From Roseomonas aeriglobus (GTDB lineage Bacteria; Pseudomonadota; Alphaproteobacteria; Sphingomonadales; Sphingomonadaceae), in NCBI GenBank assembly GCA_016937575.1, contig JAFHKN010000002.1, positions 2,542,001-2,606,000 on the forward strand: a stretch of 64,000 nucleotides of DNA. Direction: 5' to 3'. Positions 1-8,126 of this stretch are shown here, piece after piece (the first letter of the stretch is position 1; each line of letters starts with the position of its first letter). The position numbers were made by a program, and so were the translations under genes. The notes under the pieces are model-generated. The model was given only the letters and a program-made list of their open reading frames with translations, had not been told where the DNA came from and ran no database searches.

Positions 1-2123
1 TGCGTCTGCCGGTCGAACAACACGAGCCCCAGTCCGGAGAGTTGGGGCGGAGTGGGCGCGATGCTCCGGATTTTGGTCTCATTGTGATTGTATCCAAGGG
101 TCGAACGCAGACGACCTGCCGAACCGAGATTCAAGGCGTAGGACGCAACGACATCGACACCGCGGGTGCGGGTGTCGATGGCGTTGGTGAAGAAGCGGAC
201 GAACTGATCGCCCGAGAAGCCATTGGCACGCAGAATGGTACGCACACCTGCGCTGGACAACAGTCCCGTCAGCGTTATGCGGTCATCGATATCAATCTGA
301 TAGGCATCCGCCGTAACGGAGAGCCCTGCGACCGGCGTGAGCGCAAGACCCAGGCTGTAGTTGCGAGAACGTTCGGGGGTGAGAGGCTGCGCCCCAAGCG
401 CATTAGCGACCGGCGAACCGCTGCGCACGATCTTGGACTCGATGAGCTGATAGGCTCCGCCCACCAGGTTGAACTGGGTCGAGGTTTGCGCATAGGCCTG
501 TTGCGCAAGCGACGGCGAGCGGAAGCCGTTCGAGAATGCACCGCGAAGGTTCAGCCAATCGAACACCTTGTAGCGCGCGGACACTTTGCCGCTCCACACA
601 TCCCCGGAACTGTCGTCATAGGTTTCGTATCGGACGGCACCCGTGACCAGCAAGCGGTCGGTCAAATCGAGCGCGAGATCGAGATATCCCGCCCAAACGT
701 TCCGCTTTATGTCGGCAGCATCCGCCGGGGTAACGATGACGGCCCCCTGCGCCCCGACAGCGCCCGGCTGGCCGGCCAGCGGCGTCCCAGTCGGGAATAC
801 GTAGCCGCCGTTCGTGTAGGCCGCGACATCGAGCGCGCGAGTGACATAGGATTCGTACCGATATTCCGCACCGGCCGAAATCTGCAGGTCGCGGTCACGG
901 AATAGGCTGACGCCGCGCGTCAGGTCGAGATTGTTCGTCCATTGGTCGAACGCCGCGCTGAAGGTACTGAATTTCGTTGGGCTTCGCGAACCCAGCGATG
1001 CATTCAAAGATTCGTCCGCGCCGTTCCGGGTGTAGTCGCGGCCGTAGGTCGAACTGAGGTCGATGTCCCACCCCCCCGCCGTTCCCTTCAGCCCCGCGGT
1101 CGCCTGAAAGTCGGTCTCATTCAACGTGTAGAACGGCGTAAAACCATCGGGATAAATCGCGATGATGTTGCTCGTGGCATTCGGCTTTCGGCCAGCCTGA
1201 CCGACCCGCGCTTCCCGATACCCGAAGGTCACGTTGCCGTATGCCTTGACCTCGCCGAGGTCGTATTCGCCGTTCAGTGCACCCTGGACCGATCGAAGCT
1301 GCGGCAGACCGCCCTGATAGGTGCGCCGATTGACCGTGACTTCCCGTGGGTCGGGCTGTCCGTTGACAGGGAAATAGAAGGTTCCGGTGACGTCCGAGTT
1401 ACGGACCGTCGCGTTCTGATACTTGCCCTCGATCGACGCCGTCAGCGACCCCCGCTCTCCCAAAGCGAACCCGTGGCTGAGCTGGGCGTTCAAGGTTTCC
1501 CCGTCGCTGCCGTTCACCGAATCGCGATAGCGTTGGCCCGCCTCTAGATTCGCGGCGCCGCCCGATGCATTCTTTTTGAGAATGATATTGATGACGCCAG
1601 CGATCGCATCGGACCCATATTGCGCGGCGGCACCGTCGCGCAGGACTTCGATGCGATCGATCGCACTCGTCGGGATCTGGTCGAGGTCGACGGGGTTCGC
1701 CCCCGCTGACACATTACCCGAGTTCAGATTGATCAGCGCCGAATTATGCCGCCGCTTACCGTTGACAAGCACCAGAACGTGCACACCCGATAGACCGCGA
1801 AGGCCGGCGGGGCGGGCAACGCTGTCGAAGGACGAGCTGCCCACCTGCTGCGCCTGAAAGGAGGGAACGAGCTGCCCGAGCACGTCGCGCAGCTGCTGGC
1901 TTCCCGCCATGCGCGACAGCTGCTCTCCATCGATCACGTCGATCGGCGTGGGGCTGGTAGTGACGGTGCGGGACTGGCCGCGCGAACCGGTGACGACGAT
2001 GTCGCTTCCGGCTGCGGACGGCTCGTCACCCTGCATTGGGGTCTCAGGTACTACCTGCGCGCTGGCGGGTATTGCCATTGTCAGCGTCGTCAGCGCGGTG
2101 GCGGTCGCAAGGACACTCTTCAT
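1..2123 (-). CDS. TonB-dependent receptor, 3' end cut by window edge
   Basis: Outer-membrane TonB-gated transporter; the substrate is unknown. The minus-strand frame opens at an ATG with a signal peptide (MKSVLATATALTTL...ASAQ). A short linker carrying a TonB-box-like DIVVTGSR follows, then a plug domain with LRDVLGQLVPSF, VLVLVNGKRRH and the conserved IEVLRDGAAAQYGSDAIAGVINIIL. The rest reads as beta-barrel to the window edge without a stop, so the C-terminus lies outside. There is no STN domain, so it is probably not a sigma-signalling transducer, unlike the receptor at 16.6 kb. The neighbouring secreted carboxypeptidase and amidohydrolases suggest a peptide or amino-acid derivative ligand; that is inference. 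Family assignment is secure. Confidence 0.93.
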   Translation of the reverse strand, partial: MKSVLATATALTTLTMAIPASAQVVPETPMQGDEPSAAGSDIVVTGSRGQSRTVTTSPTPIDVIDGEQLSRMAGSQQLRDVLGQLVPSFQAQQVGSSSFDSVARPAGLRGLSGVHVLVLVNGKRRHNSALINLNSGNVSAGANPVDLDQIPTSAIDRIEVLRDGAAAQYGSDAIAGVINIILKKNASGGAANLEAGQRYRDSVNGSDGETLNAQLSHGFALGERGSLTASIEGKYQNATVRNSDVTGTFYFPVNGQPDPREVTVNRRTYQGGLPQLRSVQGALNGEYDLGEVKAYGNVTFGYREARVGQAGRKPNATSNIIAIYPDGFTPFYTLNETDFQATAGLKGTAGGWDIDLSSTYGRDYTRNGADESLNASLGSRSPTKFSTFSAAFDQWTNNLDLTRGVSLFRDRDLQISAGAEYRYESYVTRALDVAAYTNGGYVFPTGTPLAGQPGAVGAQGAVIVTPADAADIKRNVWAGYLDLALDLTDRLLVTGAVRYETYDDSSGDVWSGKVSARYKVFDWLNLRGAFSNGFRSPSLAQQAYAQTSTQFNLVGGAYQLIESKIVRSGSPVANALGAQPLTPERSRNYSLGLALTPVAGLSVTADAYQIDIDDRITLTGLLSSAGVRTILRANGFSGDQFVRFFTNAIDTRTRGVDVVASYALNLGSAGRLRSTLGYNHNETKIRSIAPTPPQLSGLGLVLFDRQT

Positions 2124-2434
2124 GCTTCAATCCCCCTAGACAAATCCGGCAGCGTAGCCGGATCGCAGATATCTCCTCTCCGCGAACGATCGCTTCGATA
2201 TCGCCATACGTTTGTTGCGGATCTTGAACCCGAAACCCGCGCCCACACAACACCCCGTGCAGGCCGAGCGCCCGTCTTATTTCGACCGTATGTTCTAGAA
2301 ACAGCCCATGGATGTCAACTTTGTTTCTTTGCTTGCCGATAAAATCAAATTTTGTTTGATTTATTCGGGTTCGATGCGGGCGTTTCCCGCAACGCCCCCG
2401 GCCGCGCCACGTCTTCCGTAGGTTGGGCGAAGCA
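2124..2434. other. Intergenic stretch, no gene recognised
   Basis: About 310 bp between the receptor start and the decayed transporter relic. It must hold the receptor promoter and 5' UTR. I see no RNA gene, no clear dyad and no coding-like frame. Confidence 0.5.
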
Positions 2435-2869
2435 GACACAGGAGCACAGCCCGAGCTGCCTTGCTTCAAGGCGCCGAACAAGCCTCGCCGCCCGACCGGT
2501 GAATATTCGACCAGGAACGTGCAGCTCCGCCCCATCCGCCGCCCGCTGCGAAACCTGCACTAAACGCCAAACCGCGAGCAGAATTAGCGCAGCTATGCCG
2601 ATCGCGCTGGGCGGAATGGCGCCCGTGGCGAGAGTCAGCCGCCAGAAGCGGCATCGTCACCAACAGCGCTGCCTTTCGTCCGCGCCGGTCGTCGAAATTT
2701 TCCTAAAATCATTGAGCCGACCGGCTGCATACGAAGCCCACCCCATGGGTCGCAAAGCTCGACCAGATACTGGTCAGCGGATCGGGGGCGGGAACATAAC
2801 CTTGCCGATTTGGGTAGCGAAATAGCCGTAGATGGTGAAGTCGAACAGTCCGAACCAGTTTCCACTCAT
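2435..2869 (-). pseudogene. Decayed MFS transporter (metabolite:H+ symporter type), N-terminal third
   Basis: Three minus-strand frames have to be stitched together. The first starts at an ATG at 2869 and reads NWFGLFDFTIYGYFATQIG up to a run of C where the frame is lost. The next gives DPLTSIWSSFATHGVGF. A third gives RPVGSMILGKF, then GRKAALLVTMPLLAA, LATGAIPPSAIGIAALILLAV, and finally LVEYSPVGRRGLFGALKQGS. This is the order of the N-terminal half of MHS-family permeases (TM1, the GDRxGRK loop, TM3-4, the GGEWGGA-like helix). At least four frameshifts are needed and the C-terminal two thirds are missing. It cannot be functional. The relic was probably a proline/betaine- or citrate-like symporter. 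Confidence 0.8.
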
Positions 2870-2938
2870 AGCGGAGGCCAATGTGAGCGATATCGCGGTG
2901 GCTTGCGGCTGGGTCGGCGGCAGCCGTGCCCGAAAGGC

Positions 2939-4345
2939 TTATTTGACGGATTCCGGCGGCGAGGGCTTGGCGAGCGGAGCAGGCACGTGCCGCGGCGTGA
3001 CGACCTGTCCGTCACGCACAAGCGGCAGACCGTCCTTGATAACGATGTCGATCTTGTGCAGCGCGTCGAGGTCCTCGTCAGGGCGACCGTCGACGACGAT
3101 CACGTCGGCGAGCTTCCCCACTTCGACGCTTCCAAGACGATCGTCCATGTCGAGCAGGCGTGCGTTCACAAGCGTGGCGACCTGCAGGGCTGCCGGGATC
3201 GAATAGCCGCCTTTGACGAACCATTTCAGCTCGGCGATGTAATTGTTTGGCATAGTTCGGTTCGCGTCGCCGATCGTGTCGGTGCCGATGCCCATCACGA
3301 TACCCGCCGCCTTCATCTTGCGAAAAACGTCGAAATTGCCCTGCGCGGTCATCGTGAACCGCCGGGAGGTCGATCCATAAAAGCCGCCGGCGGTGTCCAG
3401 TAGATTCTGGTAAACTTGCAGCGTCGGAACGGAGGCGGTCTTGTGCCGTGCCATTGCTGCAATGGTCGCGTCGGTTCGTGGCAGCGGATGCTCGATGATG
3501 TCGACGCCCGCGTCCACGGCCATTTGTGTGTAGATCGTTTCGCAATCACAGGTGACTTTGAGCCCGAGCGTATGCGCTTCGTTCACGGCGGCACGAATTT
3601 CGTCCGGCGAGAAATGACTTGCCACCTTGATGACGCTGGCACCGTGCTTAAACGTCTGGCGCACGGCAGCGCGCCACGCATCGGCGCCGTCCCGTTCCCA
3701 AGCAAAATCCGGACCATGCGACGGGGTCACCGGTCGCTCGGTCGCATGCCCGCCTGTACCGGTAATGATGTGGCCTGCCGTAAACACGCGCGGTGCGGTA
3801 ATCGTGTTGGCCGCGCTTGCTTCGGCTAGAAGATAGGGCGCCAGTCCCACCCCGTTCAGGTCCCTGACCGACGTTATGCCGGACTCAAGCATCCAGCGCA
3901 GATTGCGGAGGCCGAGAAGAACGCCGGTTCCGTCATTCGCCTGTTCGTCGATCGGTGTCGCACGGTCGGGATAGGTGGCGTGGACGTGGAGGTCGATGAG
4001 CCCGGGCAGGATCGTCTTACCGGTAACGTCGATCACCTCGGCGCCTGCTGGCCAGCCCGACGCCGTCCCGGCGGGAAGGACTGCCGCTATCCGGTCGCCT
4101 TGAATGACGATCGTGGCGGCCGCCACCGTGGCGGTGCGGGCGTCGAACAGTCGCCCTCCTTTCAGGACGATCGCGTCGGTTCGGCCAACCGCTTTGAGCG
4201 GTATGAGGCGCGGATCCTCCGTAGTGCGCGCGTACGGCGCGAGAACCGGGCGACGATCGTTGCGCGGACCCTCCTGGGCAGTCCCTTGTTGCAAAGGGAA
4301 GCCAGCCGCGAGGTAAGCGATGGCAATCCATGCGGGTCGTTTCAT
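2939..4345 (-). CDS. Secreted amidohydrolase (imidazolonepropionase-like), one metal ligand changed
   Basis: 468-aa metal-dependent hydrolase of the amidohydrolase superfamily, with a signal peptide ending near residue 23, so periplasmic. Visible ligands are H120xH122 (LIDLHVHATY), K240 (SVIKVASH), H286 (IIEHP) and D356 (GIGTDTIGD). The position that is normally His in the VxxHAE motif reads T-C-D-C-E, with Asp267 in place of His. AGGGGA precedes the ATG. Close relatives are cyclic imidase-, prolidase- or dipeptidase-like; the substrate is not predictable. It lies between two transporter relics and next to an M14 carboxypeptidase, which suggests extracytoplasmic peptide breakdown (inference). 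Confidence 0.88.
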   Translation of the reverse strand: MKRPAWIAIAYLAAGFPLQQGTAQEGPRNDRRPVLAPYARTTEDPRLIPLKAVGRTDAIVLKGGRLFDARTATVAAATIVIQGDRIAAVLPAGTASGWPAGAEVIDVTGKTILPGLIDLHVHATYPDRATPIDEQANDGTGVLLGLRNLRWMLESGITSVRDLNGVGLAPYLLAEASAANTITAPRVFTAGHIITGTGGHATERPVTPSHGPDFAWERDGADAWRAAVRQTFKHGASVIKVASHFSPDEIRAAVNEAHTLGLKVTCDCETIYTQMAVDAGVDIIEHPLPRTDATIAAMARHKTASVPTLQVYQNLLDTAGGFYGSTSRRFTMTAQGNFDVFRKMKAAGIVMGIGTDTIGDANRTMPNNYIAELKWFVKGGYSIPAALQVATLVNARLLDMDDRLGSVEVGKLADVIVVDGRPDEDLDALHKIDIVIKDGLPLVRDGQVVTPRHVPAPLAKPSPPESVK

Positions 4346-4362
4346 AAAGCTGTATCCCCTAA

Positions 4363-4760
4363 TCAGTCAGACGCCGCGGCTCCGACGTAGTTTGCGATTT
4401 CGCCGTGCGTGGCGAACCAAGTGCCGCGTGATGCCGCGTGGCGGATGATTTTGGCGACGATCCAGATGCGCGATTGCGCCCCGATCACGTGCGAATGCAG
4501 CAGCCCGACGCGGCCCAGATCCGCAGTGTCGCCCGTGTGCACGATGCCCACCAGCGTCGAGAGAACCAGTGACGCGATGATCATCTTGATGAGCTGCAGA
4601 AACACGGTCGCGGCAATCGACAGATAATAGGTAATCGTGGCCTGTGTCTTGCTGCCGCCCCCGCCGCCATCGTAATAGATCGTGTAAGACCAGGCCGGCG
4701 ACGATGTCGAGCATCAGCGCAGTAAGGATGCGATAGGTCAGTCGCTTAGCCAAAGATTGT
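4363..4760 (-). pseudogene. Chimeric relic: dicarboxylate symporter N-terminus joined to polysaccharide deacetylase C-terminus
   Basis: The minus strand from about 4760 reads LAKRLTYRILTALMLDIVAGL, the first helix of DAACS (GltP/DctA-like) symporters. After a frameshift it continues as TYYLSIAATVFLQLIKMII and LVGIVHTGDTADLGRVG, the second helix region. The same frame then changes at HSHVIGAQSRIWIVAKII and ends SRGTWFATHGEIANYV, which resembles the C-terminus of polysaccharide deacetylase/allantoinase-like proteins. Two unrelated gene ends are therefore fused by deletion, with a frameshift upstream. Not expected to be functional. The deacetylase half is the less certain assignment. Confidence 0.65.
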
Positions 4761-4874
4761 CTCCACGGATGTGGAGGCTGCCACGCCGGCCGCTGCGCCC
4801 GCCCGCGCAGCAAGCTGTGCGATGGCAGCGCCTGGAAGGGCACTCCGGTTTTGGCGTCGAACCGTTCGAGGCGG

Positions 4875-7646
4875 CTAACGGCGATCGACACCTCCATACA
4901 GCAGGGCGTTGAAGAGAAACGGGAACGTGCCGTAGGATTGTGCGCGTTGCGCTACCTCAGGTCCCATCAGGAAGAGCTTGCCGCGTCCGACATCGACATC
5001 GGCTACCGCAATCGTGCCAGCCAGCTTTTCCTGACCGACTGCCCAGCCACTCCGCAATACGTCGCGACCCTCGAACCAGGACACCTTCGCGTAAGAGGAC
5101 GGCTCGGATGTCGCGAGATACGTCTGCGAGCGATTGAAGAAGATGTCGACCTCACCGGGCATGCCATAGGCTAGCGGCTGCCGGTTATCGACACGGGCGC
5201 GAAGGATCGAACCGGGTATGAAGAAGGTCTTGGTATCGAGCGCACGCATCTGACCATCGACCTCCCGCGCGAGCGCAGGTGTCAGTGGCGTGGTCATGAG
5301 CTCGGCAAATCTCCCTGCGTTACCGATCGCGACGACCGACCCGCCTGCCTGCAGGAAGGCTGCCACCTGCGGCACGGTCTTCTCGTCCGATGGGGTGCCG
5401 AGCATGGGCTTGTATTCGGCAGGCGTATCGCCTTCAGCGGGCTGGCGCGACGGACGGTCGGTTCCCCATGCGCCCTTGGCGGGCAACGAGTCTTGGGTGA
5501 AGAGGAGAACGTCGTAGTCGTTGCGAAGATGACCCGCGTCGAGCCGCTTGGCAAAGACCTGCTCGAACGGAAATTCGAATTTCTCGAGCAACCAGCGCGT
5601 CCATCCTGCGGGCATGAGGCCGCCGTAACGATCGACGAGCCCGATCCGGATCGGCCGAAGAGGGATGGTCTCGGACGCCGGACGTGCATCCACCGCATGA
5701 ACATCCAGGCCGAGATCTCGGACCGCCGTTTCGACGATCGCGCGCGCGCGCGCCGAGGCCGGGATCCAGATGGCGCCCGCTTGCAGGCTTTGGCCGTCGA
5801 GCGTCATGCTCTGCTTCAACCAGGCGGGCGAGATCCCCGCCTTCAACAGGCGGTTGGTGAGGATGAAGCTGTTGTTGGTTTCGTGTCCCACGATCCAGCC
5901 AGCGTCGCCTGCGCCAAGCATTTTGCCGGGCGAGGGCGCCATCAGGTCGGTGACCGTAGCAAAGCTCCCGGTCACATCCTCAAGGCTGCGATCGAACTCG
6001 ATGCCCATCTGATAGGCCAGCGTGTAACCGGTGATGTCGTATGGCGCCTTGGGCGGCCCCCCCGGAAAGTCGGTGTCGTGCGGATGATCCTGCGGCTCGA
6101 ACATGTCGAGAATATGCGGCCGGTACGCTTGCGCAGTCCGCACGATAAACGAGCCGGCGGGATAGGTCTTGGTGCCTGCCCGAAACGATGAGGTCGCCCG
6201 TTCCACGTCGACGCCATTTTTTATCAGCGCGTTCAGGAACGTCACCGCGGTCGGCATGTCGCGCTGACCGGCAGGAACGATATAAACGCGGGGATCGCGT
6301 TCGGACGGCTGCTTGATCAATTTATCGTACAGGTCCGAGGCTATAGTTTTCGGGCCATCGGCACGCGACATGTTATACTCGTCGGTCCCTTCGCCGCGAA
6401 GCGGCGCAGCATTTTCAAGGCGCTCGACTTTGGTCGGCGTTACCGTCCAGCTGTCCCGGCTCCCCCGTTCGATGCTGTTCGACCCCATCCGCCACATGTT
6501 GAACAGCAAACGTTCGCGGTTGCGCGACGCATAATCGATTACGGCCCGGTTGAGCGTCCACTGATAATCGAGAGAATCCTGAAGATGCCATTGCCTCGGA
6601 CCGATCGGCATCAACTCGTCCGCTCGCGGCAATTGGGTGGACGGGACAAGCGGGATGGTGGCGGGCGTCGGGCCGCCGATGATCTCGGTCAAAAGGCCCA
6701 CGCTGTTATGAAAATACGCTACCGAGCGCTCCATCCCGTTGTGCCACGTCGAATAGCGCGCGGCGCTCCGACTGCCCGAGCCCGCCTTACCCTCGGAAAT
6801 CAGGCGGGAGTGCATCGCAAACCCAACCTCGTTGAGCTGTGACATCACGATCGGATCGTAGTTGAAATTGAACGGATCGCGGAAAGGCGGGACGAAGACG
6901 ACCATGCCTTTCGGTCCGGTCTGATGCTGATTGTAGATGATCTGCGGATACCACTGCCGGAACAGCATCCGGTTAACGTTCTCCGTCTCAGGCATTGCGG
7001 CCATGAAACTGTCGCGGTTGTTATCGTGCCCGACGTATTTCTGGTACAGGCGCGGGAGCGTGGAGAATTCGCGCTTCTTCGGATCGGCCTGGCGCATGTA
7101 CCAGTTGCTGACCAATTCCATGCCGTCCGGATTATCGTGTGCAAAAAGGATGATGCAGTCCGACAGCATCCGCATCGTCTCCGGATCGGACTGGGTCAGC
7201 ATCCTGTGCAAAACCTGGATCTGGCCCTGCGAGGTAACCGTCTCGGTGGCATGCATGCCGGCATCGATCCAAACGATCGCCTTGCCCGTCGCGGAAAGCT
7301 GCTTGGCTTGCGCTTCGGTCACCCCCTTCGCGCGCGCCAAGCGCCCGGCAATGTCCCGGTAGCGGTCAAGCGCGGCGAGGTTTTCTGGTGTCGAGACGAT
7401 GGCGACCCATTGCGTGCGTCCCTCCGCGGTTCGTCCAATGTCGACGAGTTTGATGCGATCGGACTCGCGAGCCAGTCGCTTGAGATAGGCTTCGTACTCC
7501 GAATAATTCGCGAGATAATAGTCGGTGCCCGGGGGCTGTTTGAAGAAGGCGGCGGGGGGCGTCACGGCGGTCGTCGACTGCGCTTGGGCAGCAATCGGAG
7601 AGAGCGCGACAACGGCAGTGGTCAACAAGCACAGGCGGGGCTTCAT
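4875..7646 (-). CDS. Secreted M14-family zinc carboxypeptidase
   Basis: 923 aa with a signal peptide (MKPRLCLLTTAVVALSPIAAQAQ). The M14 domain covers roughly residues 40-330: zinc ligands H132 and E135 in GMHATE, the third ligand H241 in NQHQTG, substrate-binding NNRD near 209-212, and the catalytic Glu321 in LLTEIIGG. The remaining 550 residues, including a Rossmann/amidotransferase-like C-terminal region, are typical of the long M14 proteins common in sphingomonads and xanthomonads. CGGAG lies before the ATG. It would remove C-terminal residues from peptides in the periplasm or outside the cell, feeding the neighbouring transporters. The exact specificity is unknown. Confidence 0.92.
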   Translation of the reverse strand: MKPRLCLLTTAVVALSPIAAQAQSTTAVTPPAAFFKQPPGTDYYLANYSEYEAYLKRLARESDRIKLVDIGRTAEGRTQWVAIVSTPENLAALDRYRDIAGRLARAKGVTEAQAKQLSATGKAIVWIDAGMHATETVTSQGQIQVLHRMLTQSDPETMRMLSDCIILFAHDNPDGMELVSNWYMRQADPKKREFSTLPRLYQKYVGHDNNRDSFMAAMPETENVNRMLFRQWYPQIIYNQHQTGPKGMVVFVPPFRDPFNFNYDPIVMSQLNEVGFAMHSRLISEGKAGSGSRSAARYSTWHNGMERSVAYFHNSVGLLTEIIGGPTPATIPLVPSTQLPRADELMPIGPRQWHLQDSLDYQWTLNRAVIDYASRNRERLLFNMWRMGSNSIERGSRDSWTVTPTKVERLENAAPLRGEGTDEYNMSRADGPKTIASDLYDKLIKQPSERDPRVYIVPAGQRDMPTAVTFLNALIKNGVDVERATSSFRAGTKTYPAGSFIVRTAQAYRPHILDMFEPQDHPHDTDFPGGPPKAPYDITGYTLAYQMGIEFDRSLEDVTGSFATVTDLMAPSPGKMLGAGDAGWIVGHETNNSFILTNRLLKAGISPAWLKQSMTLDGQSLQAGAIWIPASARARAIVETAVRDLGLDVHAVDARPASETIPLRPIRIGLVDRYGGLMPAGWTRWLLEKFEFPFEQVFAKRLDAGHLRNDYDVLLFTQDSLPAKGAWGTDRPSRQPAEGDTPAEYKPMLGTPSDEKTVPQVAAFLQAGGSVVAIGNAGRFAELMTTPLTPALAREVDGQMRALDTKTFFIPGSILRARVDNRQPLAYGMPGEVDIFFNRSQTYLATSEPSSYAKVSWFEGRDVLRSGWAVGQEKLAGTIAVADVDVGRGKLFLMGPEVAQRAQSYGTFPFLFNALLYGGVDRR

Positions 7647-7709
7647 TATCGATCTCCGTTTGGGAGGCGTTTGCGGCGGACGACGTCGGCGCGCGACAGG
7701 CTCATGTGT

Positions 7710-8048
7710 CTAGCGCGCAGCCGATGCGATCATGTTGAGGAGCTGTCTCGACCTCGATCCCGAACGACAATAGGCGAGCACCGGAGCGGTAAGATGGGCG
7801 AGCGTGTCGCGCATCGTCGCGACGTCCGCGGCTGTGATCGCGCCCGAAACCACCGGGATATGAGCGAAGGCCAGACCGTGCCGCCGCGCAGCCTGCGCGA
7901 TCTCAGCAGCAGACCATTGCCGCCCTTCCTCTCCGTCAGGGCGATTGCAGATAATCGACTTGAAGCCCCGGCCAGCGATCGCTTCCATATCCGCCGGACA
8001 GATCTGCTGCGCGGTTTCGACCGCCGCAGGCGCCATCGTGTGCGTCAT
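7710..8048 (-). CDS. DUF442/TIGR01244-type sulfurtransferase/phosphatase-like protein
   Basis: Small cytoplasmic protein of about 112 aa with the family hallmarks QQICPADMEAIAGRGFKSIICNRPDGEE and an active-site loop VLAYCRSGSRSRQL holding the reactive Cys. The family resembles the N-terminal domain of beta-lactamase hydrolase-like (Blh) proteins and is linked to sulfide or persulfide handling. An upstream ATG at 8060 exists, but GGAGG sits five bases before the ATG at 8048, so I choose the latter. Its position beside a cystathionine beta-lyase and a desulfurase-like enzyme is consistent with sulfur metabolism, but no direct link is proved. Confidence 0.82.
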   Translation of the reverse strand: MTHTMAPAAVETAQQICPADMEAIAGRGFKSIICNRPDGEEGRQWSAAEIAQAARRHGLAFAHIPVVSGAITAADVATMRDTLAHLTAPVLAYCRSGSRSRQLLNMIASAAR

Positions 8049-8126
8049 GCAAGCCTCCATGGGTGAGCTATCCGTCCGCAGCGCGGGGCCGGCACAGCGC
8101 TCCGCGACGGCAGCCGTGTCCCCGCG

